Source: CALKWS01 sp051020515
GTDB lineage: Bacteria; Actinomycetota; Actinomycetes; Actinomycetales; Beutenbergiaceae
DNA length: 64,000 nt
Assembly: GCF_051020515.1 (NCBI RefSeq)
Contig: NZ_CP194857.1
Coordinates: 2,480,001 to 2,544,000 of the forward strand
Direction of reading: 5' to 3'
Shown here piece by piece: positions 1 to 10,700 of the stretch (position 1 is the first letter of the stretch; every line of letters starts with the position of its first letter). Both the position numbers and the translations under genes were made by a program. Under the pieces are notes generated by a model that saw nothing but the letters and a program-made list of their open reading frames with translations, made no database searches and was not told the origin of the DNA.

Positions 1-101
1 CGGTGGGGGCAGCAAAGAAGGAGCCCCTCGCCACGTCAATGGAAATCGTCATCTCCGTCGTCGGACTCGGATTCGTGGTGCTGCTCAGGCTGGTGGTCTA
101 G
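1..101 (+). CDS. GntP-family gluconate/idonate permease, C-terminal fragment
   Basis: Reading from base 3, 32 codons run to a TAG at 99-101. The residues end in a hydrophobic segment starting SMEIVISVVGLGF and finishing LLRLVV. This resembles the last helix of GntP-family gluconate:H+ symporters, which typically end with a TWxVMETxISVxGL motif followed by a hydrophobic tail. The gene begins outside the window. The next gene, 35 bases downstream on the same strand, is idonate-dehydrogenase-like, and permease plus dehydrogenase is a common sugar-acid pair. Only 32 residues are visible, so the family assignment rests on a short tail and on context. Confidence 0.5.
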   Translation, partial: VGAAKKEPLATSMEIVISVVGLGFVVLLRLVV

Positions 102-135
102 TGGTGCCTATGAGCGCGGAGAAAGGAGAGCCGAC

Positions 136-1161
136 ATGAAGGCAGTAGTGATCCACGGCGCCGGTGACCTGCGGGTGCAGGAACGTGAGGTTCCCACCCC
201 TGGCACCGGGCAGGTGCTGGTCGCGATGGAGTTCGGGGGTATCTGCGGCTCGGACCTGGCCTACTACGCCCACGGCACCTCCGGCACCGCCATCCTGCGC
301 ACGCCGATGATCCTGGGTCACGAGGTGGCCGGACGGATCGCGCAGGCCGGGGCCGGTGTGAGCGGCCTGACGGAGGGCACAGCGGTGACGATGCATCCGG
401 CCCGGTATGGCCCCGGGCCACTGGCGCCGCACCTGGGGGAGCGGACCAACCTGCACCACGATGTGCGCTACCTGGGATCGGCAGCGCCCACCCCGCACCA
501 GGACGGAGCCTTCGCCCAGTACGTGCTGGCCGAAGCCGGCCAGATCCGGGTGCTGCCCCCGGGGGTGAGCACCCGGCACGGCGCGGTGGCCGAACCCTAC
601 TTCGGCGTGGCCCTGCACGCGGTGCATCGCGCGGGCTCGGTGCAGGGACAGGATGTGCTGGTCAACGGGGTCGGACCGATCGGGGCGCTGTGCGTCGCGG
701 CAGCCAGGGCACGGGGCGCGGCCAGCGTCACCGCGGCGGACATCGCACCGGCCGCGTTGCAGATCGCGGCCGAGTTGGGAGCCGATCACACCGTCAACGT
801 CGCCGCGGGGGAGGAGCTGCCCGCCGATGTGCCGGTGGTCATCGAGGCCAGTGGCGCCGCGGCCGCCCTCGGCCCGGTATTGGCGGCGGTGGCCCGCGGC
901 GGTGTGGTGGTGCAAGTGGGGAACCTGCCGCTGACCGACCGCCCGGCGGTGCTGGGTAACCTGGTCACCCGGGAGGTGGAGTGGCGCGGTTCCTACCGAT
1001 TCGTCGATGAGATCACCGACGCCGTGGCACTGCTGGCTGGCCAGGTGGACGTCGAACCGCTCCTGACCCACACCTTCAGCCTTGATCAGGCCCGGCTCGC
1101 CTTCGATACCGCCGCCGACCCCGGAAGTGGCGCAGGGAAGGTGCTGCTCGACCTGGGGTGA
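136..1161 (+). CDS. Zinc-type alcohol dehydrogenase, L-idonate 5-dehydrogenase-like
   Basis: 341-residue medium-chain dehydrogenase/reductase. Catalytic zinc ligands are visible as Cys37 (GGICGSD) and His62-Glu63 (LGHEVAG), followed by a Rossmann segment GVGPIGAL near residue 180. The FGSA-like stretch (YLGSAAPTPHQDG) matches the idonate 5-dehydrogenase branch. The lobe that normally carries four structural-zinc cysteines (about residues 90-115) has none. ATG 136 is preceded by GGAGAG at a good distance. With the GntP-type permease end upstream it would oxidise L-idonate or a related polyol/sugar acid to the 5-keto acid using NAD(P). The exact substrate is inferred. Confidence 0.75.
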   Translation: MKAVVIHGAGDLRVQEREVPTPGTGQVLVAMEFGGICGSDLAYYAHGTSGTAILRTPMILGHEVAGRIAQAGAGVSGLTEGTAVTMHPARYGPGPLAPHLGERTNLHHDVRYLGSAAPTPHQDGAFAQYVLAEAGQIRVLPPGVSTRHGAVAEPYFGVALHAVHRAGSVQGQDVLVNGVGPIGALCVAAARARGAASVTAADIAPAALQIAAELGADHTVNVAAGEELPADVPVVIEASGAAAALGPVLAAVARGGVVVQVGNLPLTDRPAVLGNLVTREVEWRGSYRFVDEITDAVALLAGQVDVEPLLTHTFSLDQARLAFDTAADPGSGAGKVLLDLG

Positions 1162-1165
1162 ACCC

Positions 1166-3583
1166 TCAGGCGTCGGCGAGTTCGCGCTCCCGGGTGCGGG
1201 TGCGTTGCAGCGCTGCGCCCTCGACATCCATGTTCGGGGAGATCCGGTCCAGCCAGGCCGGCATCCACCACGCGGCCCGGCCGAGCAGGTGCATGGCCGC
1301 GGGGATGATCAGCATCCGCACCACGAACGCGTCGAACAGCACCCCCACGGCCAGGGCGAAGCCCATCGGGCGCACCATGGTGATCTGGGAGAAGGCGAAC
1401 CCGCCGAAGACCGCGACCATGATCAACGCAGCGACGCTGACCACCACCCGGCCGTTGTGGAACCCTGCGGTCACCGCCCGGCGGGCAGGGGTGCCGTGGG
1501 CGTAGGCCTCCCGCATCCCGGAAACCATGAACAACTGGTAGTCCATCGCCAGCCCGAACAGCACGCCGGTGAGCAGCAACGGCAGGAAGTTCAGCAGCGG
1601 CGGGGGTGTGCACGCCGAAGGCTTCCCCGAACCAACCCCACTGGAAGACCGCGGTGGTGGCCCCGAGGGCGGCGAACAGTGACAACCCCAGTCCCAGCGC
1701 GGTCAGCACCGGTACCAGGATGGAACGGAACACCCCGATCAGGATCACCACCGACAGGCCGAAGACCACCAGAACGTACACCGGCAGGGCGTCGGCGAGC
1801 TGGTCGGAGATGTCGATGTTGCCCGAGGCCAGCCCCGCCACCCCCAACTCGGTGCCGTCGACCAACGGCGAGGCCGCGCGCAGATCACGCACCAGCGCCT
1901 CGGTGGACTCACTGGAGGGGCCTTCGATCGGGATCACTTGGAAGGCCATGAAGTCACGGCCGGCGGAGGTGCCCACCGGCGCCACCGCCGCGACGTCGGC
2001 GCGCCCGGCCAGCACCGTGGCCAGATCGAGTTGGACCTGCAGTTCCTCGTCCTCGGCTACCGGCTCGTGCAGATCGGCAGTGACCACCAGTGGCCCGTTC
2101 TGTCCCTCGCCGAAGGCCTGGGCGGTGATCGTGAAGGCTTGGTACTGGGTGTTGTCCTGCGGTTCGGAGGAGCCATCGGGCAGTCCCAGACGCATCGAGG
2201 TGGCCGGGATCGCCAGCACCGCCAGCGCGGCGACGCCGATGACCACCGTGGCCACGGCACGCAGGGTGCCCATCGGCTCGGTGCTGCGCGTGGGGACCGC
2301 ACCGTTGGCAGCCCGTTCGCGTGCCTTGCGGGACCACACCCCGGACCCGATCAGACCCAGCACGGCCGGGGTGAAGGTGATGGCCACCGGCACGGCGACG
2401 ACGATGCAGATCGCAGCGACCACGCCCATCACGGCCAGGAACTCGATCCCGGTGATCGCCAGCGCCAGCAGCGCGATCATCGTGGTCAGGCCGGCGAACA
2501 CCACAGCGGTGCCCGCCGTGCCGTTGGCCAGTCCGATCGACTCGCGCACGTCCATCCCCTCACGCACCTGCCGGCGGTGGCGGTAGATGATGAACAGGGA
2601 GTAGTCGATGCCCACGGCCAGGCCCAGCATCAGCCCGAGCACCGGGGTGACGGTGGTCATCTCCACCGTGCCGGAGAAGGCCATCGACCCGCCCACCCCC
2701 ACGCCCACGCCGACCAGTGAGGCCAGCACCGGCAGCATCGCCGGGCGCAGCGCGCGGAACACCAGGATCAGGACCAGTGCGGCGCCGATCACCCCGATGA
2801 TCTCCCCGGCCCCGATCAGGCCGTCGATCGAAGCGGCGATCTCGGCGCCGTACTCCACCTGGACACCTGGCAGGTCAGCGGCGTCCAGGACGTCCATGAC
2901 CTCCTGCTTGACCTCTTCGGGCACGGAGAAGACGTCGTCGTCGAACAGCACCGTGGCAAGCGCCACGGACTCGTCTTCGGAGACGGTCCGGATGTCCTCG
3001 GCCAGGGCCGCCAGGTCAGCGGCCAGGTCGAGTTGCTCCGACTGTTCCTCCAGGGTGACCAGCTGGGCGGAGACCTCGTCCAGCTCGGCCTCCATGGGGC
3101 GATCTCCTGCTCCGGTGCACCCACGGCCCGGGCCTGCTCCAGGCCCGCGGTGAGCCCTTCCTGCGCCTCGAGCAACTGCGGCCGGTTCTCCTCGATCTCG
3201 GCCAGGCCCTCGGCGAGTTCGGCGTCCTGCGCGGCCCGCTCCTGCTGTGCTTCGAAGGGGTCGATGACCTCGGGGATCTGCTCTACCTGCTCCACCTGGT
3301 CCAAGGCGGAACTGATGTGCTCGCGCTGGTCGCCGGTGAACTTCGCGGCGCCGGTGGTGTGGAAGACCACGGTGCCGCCGGTGGCACTGGAGTCCAGTTG
3401 GTCCTCCAGGTGCTCGTTCACCCGTTCGGTCTCGGTCCCGGGGATGGAGAACTGCGCTGCCAGGGTGCCACCGAACATCAGGAAGCCGCCGACGGCGAGC
3501 GCGAGCAGCAGCGCCCAGGCCGTGATCACACGGCCGGCGCGGCCCGCGGACCATTGTCCGACCCGATAGAGCAACGTGGCCAC
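1166..3583 (-). CDS. MMPL-family RND transporter, reading frame broken twice
   Basis: Large membrane protein of the MmpL/YdfJ type: an N-terminal helix, a long extracytoplasmic coiled-coil-like part, a helix bundle with the family signature GLAVGIDYSLFIIYRHR, then a second porter domain and second bundle with GLAMDYQLFMVSGMREA. The continuous protein is spread over three frames. Adding one G/C in the G4 at 3096-3099 joins the first two parts (APEQEIAPMEAELDEV), and one in the G5 at 1602-1606 joins the last two (GVHTPPLLNFLP). GTG 3583 is chosen as start because GGAAGGA lies just upstream. It is divergent from a TetR regulator, as in many drug or lipid efflux pairs. Substrate unknown. The two breaks could be true inactivation or sequence errors. 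Confidence 0.8.
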
Positions 3584-3639
3584 GGCGATCCTTCCGATAG
3601 GGGCAGGGCCGCCCCATTGCACCACACCCGTCGCATAAC

Positions 3640-3651
3640 CAACAAGTGTTG
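3640..3651. promoter_or_regulatory. Inverted repeat, candidate TetR operator
   Basis: CAACA-AG-TGTTG is a perfect inverted repeat in the short gap between the divergent MMPL transporter and TetR genes. Its position suits autoregulation and control of the transporter. No binding data; assignment rests on symmetry and position. Confidence 0.4.
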
Positions 3652-3676
3652 TTTATCACGTCGGTGAGGTGGCACA

Positions 3677-4234
3677 ATGAGCACCATGGACCCCCGCATC
3701 GCCCGCACTCGTAGTTCGCTGCGCCAAGCCCTGCTCGGGTTGGCCCGTGGACGCGACTTCGAGGAGATCTCGGTGGCCGACATCGCCGAGAGCGCGGGCA
3801 TCAACCGCAGTACGTTCTACCAGCACTACGCGGACAAGAGCGAGTTGCTGGTGGACGTGCTCGATGCCATCACCTCCGACCTGCTCACCCAGGTCAGCGC
3901 CGACCTCGAGCCCGAGGAGGCCTACCAGGTGCTGGTGCGCTACATGGAGCACGTGCGCGACAACATCGCCCTGTACCGGCAGATCTTCTCCGAGGCAGTC
4001 GCCGCCGGAGTGCCGATCCGGATCCGCGAGCGCCTGGAGGGCTTGCTGCTCACACGCGCAGCCGGCTCAGAACTCGGTGGCCTGCCTCTGCCGATCGCCG
4101 CCGCCTCGATCACCGGATCGGCCGTCGCGATCATTGCCACCTGGGTGCGCTCCAGCGAGCCGGGCAGCGCCGAGCAGGTCGCCGGATGGATCTGGCAGAT
4201 GGTGGATCTGCATGGGGCGATCCCGCGGGACTAG
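3677..4234 (+). CDS. TetR/AcrR-family transcriptional regulator
   Basis: 185 residues. The N-terminal helix-turn-helix is seen at about residues 28-50 (ISVADIAESAGINRSTFYQHYADKSELL), the standard TetR DNA-binding segment, followed by an all-helical ligand-binding domain. Starts are possible at ATG 3677 or ATG 3686. It lies divergently next to the MMPL transporter and probably represses it through the inverted repeat at 3640-3651. The inducing ligand is unknown. The DNA-binding domain is clear; the target is inferred from position. Confidence 0.88.
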   Translation: MSTMDPRIARTRSSLRQALLGLARGRDFEEISVADIAESAGINRSTFYQHYADKSELLVDVLDAITSDLLTQVSADLEPEEAYQVLVRYMEHVRDNIALYRQIFSEAVAAGVPIRIRERLEGLLLTRAAGSELGGLPLPIAAASITGSAVAIIATWVRSSEPGSAEQVAGWIWQMVDLHGAIPRD

Positions 4235-4554
4235 TCGCTGCCCACGTCCCGGGGTGCCGCCACGACACCCTCGCGCTCGGCCAGGTCGCTGATCTGGCGG
4301 GCCATCAGCACGTCCCGTTCGGTCAGTCCACCCACGTCGTGGCTGGTCAGGGCCACATCTAGGTGCGGGTAGCGCAGGTCCAGGTCGGGATGATGGTCAG
4401 CGGCCTCGGCCGCATGCCCGATCAGGTTCAACAACCGCAGCCCGGTCGCGAAGTCCCCGGTGCGCCATCGGGTGCGCAGCATCTGGTCCTCGATGACCCA
4501 GTCCACCAGGCCCTTGGCCCGTACGTCGGCTTCGGACAACTTCTCCGTTGACAT
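4231..4554 (-). CDS. 4a-hydroxytetrahydrobiopterin dehydratase (PCD-like)
   Basis: 107 residues, the usual size for pterin-4a-carbinolamine dehydratase. The family motif DHHPDLDLRY is present near the middle, with the two histidines and proline that form the active-site signature, and the C-terminal LTERDVLMARQISDLA helix fits. The enzyme dehydrates 4a-hydroxytetrahydropterin to recycle the cofactor of aromatic amino acid hydroxylases. In actinobacteria without such a hydroxylase its role is often unclear, and none is visible here. It converges on the TetR gene with a 4-base overlap of the two 3' ends. Confidence 0.87.
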   Translation of the reverse strand: MSTEKLSEADVRAKGLVDWVIEDQMLRTRWRTGDFATGLRLLNLIGHAAEAADHHPDLDLRYPHLDVALTSHDVGGLTERDVLMARQISDLAEREGVVAAPRDVGSD

Positions 4555-4673
4555 CTGGCCTCCTCACAACTCCGGTGTGTTCAACCTACCCCGTTGTGTT
4601 GGGGGCCCGGCACGGCGGCCCCGGCCCCGCTATCGGACCCTGCGCGCCACGCGTGACCGCCCCGCGCACCCCG

Positions 4674-5254
4674 CTACCGAGCCGCCCGCGCCCACCGGCC
4701 CCAGGGCGAGACCACCTCGAAGGCTCCGCCGGGGCCTGCGGCCAGTTCGCAGTGGTCCGGCATGTTCAGGCGCGCCCACGCGTCGGCGTCCGGGGGCGCG
4801 CCCACCAGCGCTGCCACCAGCAGCGTGAAGGCGGTGCCGTGCCCCACCAGCACGCATGCGGGGTGGGTGCTCGACTCCAGCGCGGCCAGGGCGCCGTCGA
4901 CGATCCGCATCGTCGCCTCCACCCGCGGTTCCCAGGTGGCACCGGACGGTGCTTTCCCGGTGGTGAGGTAGTCCCGGGTGGCGGCGCGGAACTCCGCGGC
5001 AGGCAGCAGCGCGCCGTCCCGGGCCACCTCGGCCAGCGCGGGCAGCACCTGCACCGGCTCCCCGGTCAGCAGCGCGGCACTCTGACGGGCCTTGGGCTCG
5101 GCGAGGTGAACCAACTGGCCGCGGTGGGCAGCGCCCCGGCGCCGAGCAGCGGCCCGACGTCGGCGCCGGCTGCCAGTTCCCACTGCCGGGGCGGGGCGGC
5201 TTCGGTGATCCGGGGCCGGGCGTGGCGGACCAGGTGCAACCGGTCGGTGATCAT
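4674..5254 (-). CDS. Histidine phosphatase-family protein, reading frame broken once
   Basis: The N-terminal part carries LHLVRHARP, the phosphohistidine active-site motif, about ten residues from the ATG at 5254. The second catalytic histidine lies in VLVGHGTAF of the downstream frame. Adding one G/C in the G3 at 5094-5096 joins the parts as SPKARQSAALLTG, giving a protein of about 193 residues, normal for this family. The ATG overlaps the TGA of the upstream TIGR03089 gene by four bases (ATGA), so the two are translationally coupled. Substrate not predictable from sequence. Confidence 0.78.
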
Positions 5255-5960
5255 CGCCCCTGGTCCTGCGGACCCTGGTCCTGTGGGCCCTGGTCCCGCG
5301 TACCGTGGTGGTGCGCCACCTCGGCGCCCTCGACGCGCGCCAGGTGAGCGGCGTCGGCACCCGCATCGGCCACGAGCACCACCGAGGCGCCACCGAGCAG
5401 CATCACCAGCACCCGGGCCACCATCTGCTCAGGGGCCAGGTCCGCCACCGGTACCAGCACCCGCTCGGGACCGGACCAGGCCGGCCCCGCCACCGCACCG
5501 AGGTCTGCTGCGTCGGTGGGCGTCAGCAACTGATCCGGGTAGGTCATCAGGTCCGCGGCGCCGTCGATCACCCCGTCCGGCAGGTCGCCGTCGAAGGCAT
5601 CGCCAGCGCAGGCAGCGCCACCGCGATCACCGCAGGCCCGCCCGGGGCGTCCTGGGGTCGCTCGGTGACGATCACGTCGTCGTCCGGCCGTCCCGGGCGC
5701 AGGTGCGCCTGCGCCCCGGTCAACCATGCGCCGAGGGACCACACCAGCGCCCGCCAGTGCACCGGCAGGTCGATGGCCACCATGGTGGAGGGCTCGGCAT
5801 CGGCCTCCTCGGTGAGCAGGTTCGCCACCTTGATCACCCAGTTGGCCAGCACGCGTCCTGACAGTTCCACCCGCTCGGCACCGGGGCCGTACCAGGTCAG
5901 TCGCGGTTGGGCACCCTCCGGGCCCTGCCAGGAGGCGATCAGATCGGACACGTCGGCCAT
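5251..5960 (-). CDS. TIGR03089-family (AMP-binding-like) protein, reading frame broken once
   Basis: About 236 residues when one G/C is restored at 5601, joining ALA to DAFDGDLPDG. The protein resembles the actinobacterial TIGR03089 family, which looks like a shortened adenylate-forming (AMP-binding) fold: an N-terminal LTWYGPGAERVELSGRVLANWVIKV segment and a later PERVLVPVADLAPEQMVARVLVMLLGGASVVLV segment. Its biochemical role is unknown. Start ATG 5960. The stop overlaps the start of the histidine phosphatase. The C-terminal tail is a low-complexity DQGPQ repeat encoded by three 15-base units at 5259-5303. Confidence 0.72.
5259..5303. repeat. Three 15-base tandem units in the TIGR03089 tail
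   Basis: Three imperfect 15-base units beginning CCTGGTCC at 5259, 5274 and 5289 encode the repeated DQGPQ tail on the minus strand. In-frame copy-number change would alter only tail length. Confidence 0.7.
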
Positions 5961-5988
5961 ACAGCACACCCTACGCGCGCCGCAGCGC

Positions 5989-7238
5989 TCAGAATTCGGT
6001 GTGGACCAGGCCGACCACGCGGTGCTCGCGCAGCAGGGGAAGGGTGGGCCATTTGTCGAAACTGGTGCATGGGTGGGAGATGCCGAACTCGATCACCTCA
6101 CCCACCTGCACCGCGTCGTCGGTGTGCAGGAACAGGTGCTGGTCGTTCAACCGGGTGGTGGTTCCGGACAGGTCCCGGGCGTTGCCCGCGCCGGAGGAGC
6201 TGCCGGTGGCGGCGTGCACCCGCAGGGGGATCGGCAGGTCGGCGTCGAACGGGGGGCGTCGCGCCGCCCCGCGCCGCACAGCACCAGACCCGGTTCGGGC
6301 ACTGAGAGCACCTGCGCCCACAGTCGCAGCGCCGGCCGCAACCGAGCCGGTTCGCGCATCCGCGACCATGGGTCGGAGCGGGCGTAGATGCCGTGGTCGT
6401 GGCTGAGGTAGGCCCCTGAGCGCACCACCACCCGATGTCGCGCGGTCACGTCGGCATGGGCGAGCACCGACTCCACCACGTCCAGGTAGGCGCTCCCGCC
6501 CACGCTCAGCACCGGCGCCTCGACCGGGACTTCCTCGGCGACGGCGTCGGCGGCCTGCAGCAGCCCGGTGCAGAATTCGCCCACTGCCGCCAGGGCGCCG
6601 GCATCGGTGCCCTTGGCCACACTGCCCTCGTAGCCGCTCACCCCGACCACGCGCAGCCCGGCCGCCTCGGCCGCCCGGGCCAGCGCGGTCACCTCGGCGA
6701 GGGTGCGCGCCCCGGTGCGGCCACCGGGATGGCCGCACTCGATCAGCACCCCGACCCGCTCGCGCACCTGCGGGGCGGCCAGGTGCGCCGCGAGCAGGTC
6801 CACGCCGGCGTGGCTGTCGGCATAGAGCCACACCTGCAGGTCCTCATCGCCCTCGGCGCCGATCGCCTGCTCGGCCAGCCAGGCCAGTTCACGGGCGTCG
6901 GTGAGTTGGTTGGCCAGCAGGATGTGCTCGGTTCCCCAGGCGCGGACCTTGCGCAACTGGTCGGCGGTGGCCACGGTGGCGCCCCAGGCTCCGGCCTCAT
7001 GCTGACGCTCCCACAGTCCGGCGGACATGTGCGTCTTCACGTGCGGTGCGAGGTCGAAGCCGTGGCGGGCGCAGAAATCGGCCATCGTGGTCACGTTGTG
7101 GGTCAGTGCCGACTCATCCAGCGTCATCACCGGCCAGGAGAACGGGCCGGTGAAAAGGTCCGGGCGCTCGGTGGCCACGGTGGTCTCGAACCGGGCCGGG
7201 GTGGTGCCGGCGGGCACATGCAGACCTTTGATTCCCAT
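5989..7238 (-). CDS. PLP-dependent amino-acid deaminase/aldolase (D-threonine aldolase/D-serine dehydratase fold), frame broken once
   Basis: The N-terminal alanine-racemase-type barrel has the PLP lysine in APHVKTHMS. The C-terminal part has the metal-site pattern seen in D-serine dehydratases and D-threonine aldolases (NDQHLFLH followed by SHPCTSFDKW). Adding one G/C in the G6 at 6251-6256 joins VLCGAGRRDAP to PFDADLPIPLRVH, giving about 416 residues. The family cleaves or deaminates D-amino acids such as D-threonine or D-serine; the substrate here is unknown. Start ATG 7238. It is divergent from whiB with about 190 bases between. Confidence 0.75.
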
Positions 7239-7348
7239 CGACTCACGGTAGCGTGCACCGTTGGCGGGCCGGCATCGAAGGTGCGCCGATCCGGGTGCGG
7301 ACCGCGGCATATCAGCAACCGCCGACCCTCGCAATATCACGCCCGGGC

Positions 7349-7377
7349 TTGACTCCAGCGGATAACACGCGTGTAAT
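7349..7377 (+). promoter_or_regulatory. SigA-type promoter upstream of whiB
   Basis: TTGACT (7349-7354), 17 bases, TGTAAT (7372-7377): a near-consensus housekeeping promoter about 55 bases before the whiB start. A perfect 10-base palindrome ACACGCGTGT (7365-7374) overlaps the spacer and -10 box and could be an operator. Confidence 0.6.
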
Positions 7378-7432
7378 TTACCCAAGACGGCGGCAGTGTC
7401 GCCTCACCGCATCTGAGATTGGGGAAAGCATC

Positions 7433-7759
7433 GTGTGGAATATCTTGGGAGAGGGGCCACTGACGGACGGGATGTCCGCGGCGGGTCCAGCGCCCCGCCC
7501 CGATGCCCCCTTGCTCCTGGACTCCTTCGACGACGACGGAGCGCTCGGCTGGCAGGAGCGGGCGCTGTGCGCCCAGACCGACCCGGAGGCCTTCTTCCCC
7601 GAGAAGGGCGGATCCACCCGGGAAGCCAAGCGCGTGTGTGTCTCCTGCGAGGTGCGCGCGGAGTGCCTGGAGTACGCGCTGGCCAATGACGAGCGGTTCG
7701 GCATCTGGGGTGGCCTGTCCGAACGCGAGCGCCGAAAGCTCAAGCGTCGCGCGATCTGA
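7433..7759 (+). CDS. WhiB-family iron-sulfur transcriptional regulator
   Basis: About 108 residues from GTG 7433, which follows GGGGAAAG at a suitable distance; ATG 7472 (95 residues) is the alternative. The four cluster cysteines are visible: ALCAQTD, then VCVSC and AECLEYAL. They are followed by the family GIWGGLSERERRKLKR turn and basic tail. WhiB proteins hold a 4Fe-4S cluster and bind the housekeeping sigma factor to control development, cell division or redox response. Its place immediately before the large glycosyltransferase gene is the conserved actinobacterial WhiB2-type neighbourhood. Confidence 0.9.
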   Translation: MWNILGEGPLTDGMSAAGPAPRPDAPLLLDSFDDDGALGWQERALCAQTDPEAFFPEKGGSTREAKRVCVSCEVRAECLEYALANDERFGIWGGLSERERRKLKRRAI

Positions 7760-7786
7760 CCATGCTGCCTCACCCCCACCTGCCGA

Positions 7787-10700
7787 ATGGTCGCTGACGC
7801 CCCCGACGCCTGCGCCGTCGTCGTCGGCACCACTGATTCCCCCTACCTGCCGCACACGCTGAGGGCCTTGGCGACCCAGACGCACCCGCCCGAGCGGGTG
7901 CTGTGGGCGGTGCTGGACGACGACGAGGCCGCCCCGGACGTCCTGCCTGCCGACGCCGAGGAGGTACTGGCCGAGGCCGGGTTCGGCCCGGACCGGCCCG
8001 CGCAGGTCGCCCCCCAGGGCGTACAGACCGTGCGTGCACCGGCCGGCGCCGGATTCGGCGAGGCGGTCGATGCCGCGCTGGATGCCCTGACCGGCGGCGA
8101 CCACGAGGGTGATGCCCCGGCGTGGCTGTGGCTGCTGCACGACGACAGCGCCCCCGACCCGGCCGCCCTGGATCACCTGCTCGCCGCGGTGGACGCCGCC
8201 AGTTCGGTGGGCGTGGCCGGGGTGAAGCAGGTGGACTGGGACGAACCGGACCGGTTGGTCTCGGTCGGAGTGGGCCAGACAGTGGACGGACAGCGCTACA
8301 CCGGCATCGAGGACGGGGAGATCGACCAGGGCCAGCACGACGGGCGCGAGGACGTCTACTCCGTGGGCACCGCCGGAATGCTGATCCGTACCCGGACCTG
8401 GCGCCGGCTCGGCGGCCCGGACCCGGCGCTGGGGGTCTTCGGCGATGGGGCCGATCTGAGCCGGCGGACCCGCCTGGCCGGCCAGCGGGTGGTGGTGGTG
8501 CCCGCCGCCCGGGTCCGGCACGCCCGCGCCGGCTGGCACGGCCTGCGCACCACCTCCGGGGCCCGCACCCGCGAACCCCATGCGCCTGACCCGCGGCGCT
8601 CCTTCCGGGCCCGGCGCACCGCGCAACTGCACTCCTGGCTGGTACGCGCCCCGCTGCTCACCCTGCCCCTGGTAGCGCTTGCGGCACTGGTGCTGGCCCC
8701 GTTGCGGGCGCTGTGGCGGGTGGCCTCCAACGAACTGGCCCTGGCCGCCGAGGAGTTGCGGGCCGCGGCGGTGGCGCTGGTACGACCGGTTGCGGTGATG
8801 CGGGCCCGGCGCAGGGCCGCCCGCACCCGCGAGGTCTCCACGCGCCGGCTGGCCCCGCTGCAGGCCACCTGGGGGCAGCTCTGGCAGGCGCGGCGCAACC
8901 GACGCCTCCAGGCCGCCGCGGAACAGCGGGCGGCCCGGGCACCCAGCGAACTGGAGATGACCGAGCGCGCCGCAGTGGCCCGGCGCCGCCGGCTCACCTT
9001 CGGTGCGCTCGCATCGGTCACCACCGCGGTGGCGCTGGTGACCCTGGCCCCGGTGGTGGTGGCCGGGCCGCTGATCGGCGGCGCGCTGTTGCCGGTGGAC
9101 GTCGGTTTCGTCGACCTGTGGCGTGCCGCGCTCGGCGCGTGGCTGACCACCGGTGATGGCTACGCGGGCCCACCGGATACGTTCCTGGCGGTGCTGGGTG
9201 TGCTCTCCGCCCTGACCGGGGGATGGGCCGGCGCTTCACCGGGGGTGAGCGTGGCGCTGGTGCTGCTGCTGGCGATGCCGCTGGCGGCGACCTTCGCCTG
9301 GTTCGCCGCCGGTGCGGCAAGCCGCTCGGTGCTGGTGCGGGCCTGGGCGGCCGGGGTCTGGGCCTTCGGTCCGCCGCTGCTGCTGGGCCTGGGACAAGGC
9401 CGCCTGGGCGCGGTCCTGGCGCACCTGATGCTGCCCCTGATGGCCCTGGGCATCGCCCGTGCCCTCGGGGTGGACCGGCGCGATGTGGTGATCTCGGGCA
9501 TGGTCGGTGCCCAACGGGTCTCCCGGCGCCGTTCGGTGACTGCGGGGCGCTCGGCCCGGGAGGCCAAACGGGCGCGGCTGGCCGCACTGGCCGCCGTCGG
9601 GCAGTCCGAGCGGGACGACACCTTCGCCGACCTGGAACCGATCCGCTCCAACACCGCTGAGCAGGTCGAACCGACCGAGCGAGCCGAGGCGGTCGAGTCG
9701 GCAGCGCCGGCCGAGGGTGCCGGGCCGCAAGCCGGTACCGACCCTGGTGAGACCGGCGACGCCGAGCCGCAGGGCGCCCCGCCGGCTGCCGAGGGCGAGA
9801 GCCGGGTGGAGCGGGCCACGGTGGTCTCCCGGACCTCCCGGGCACCCTCGATGGCCGCCGCGGCCGCAGCCGGGCTGGCTTTCGCCGTCGCCGTCGCTGG
9901 TGCCCCGGTGCTGCTACCGGCTGGACTGACGGCCTTGATCGTGCTCGCGCTGGTCCTGGGCCGCCGCCGACACCTGGCGGCCGGGCGGGCCCGGTTGATC
10001 GTCGTCGCACTGCCTGCGGTCGTGGTGCTCGGACCGGTCTGGACCTACGCGATCCGAACCTGGGCCGACGGCGGCTGGCGCGTGCTGCTCGCCGACCCCG
10101 GGGCACCGCTGGCCGCCGACCCCGGGCCCGCGTGGCTGACCCTGCTGGGCTGGCCGGCCCTGCCCCACGTGGACGGTGACCTCGGGGCGGTCCTGGGCTC
10201 CCAGGTGCTGCCGCTGGTGGCGACCGGTGCGCTGCTCGTGGCAGCACTACTGGCGCTGCTGCGGGGCGGGCAGCGCGGCCGGGCGGTGCGGATCGGCTGG
10301 CTGATCAGCGCGATCGGGCTGGCCACCGCGCTGGCCTCCAGCCGCACCGTGGTGGCGCTGGGTCGCTCGCACGAGCCCGGTGCCGGCCCCGACGAACTCG
10401 TCACCGGCTGGGCCGGTCCGGGGACCTCGCTGGTCTTGCTCGGGCTCCTGCTCGCTACCGGTGTTGCCCTGGACGGGTTGCAGGGCGCCCTGGCCGGCCG
10501 GACTTTCGGCTGGCGCCAGATCAGCGCCGCCGTGGTGACCGTGCTGCTGGTCGCCGGCCTGGTGGTCTCGGCCGCCTCCTGGACCACCACCGTGGTGGCC
10601 GAACGTGGGCAGCAGACACCCGAGGCCGGCCAAACCGAGCAGACGCGGGCGGTGTACCTCACCGGGCGTGGCCCGGATCCGGTGCCGGCGCTCGGCCGCA

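Noticed and set aside
1086..3677. A single 863-residue frame over the MMPL gene
   Set aside because: Only its middle part fits the transporter; the ends are out-of-frame low-complexity sequence. The real protein needs two one-base corrections.
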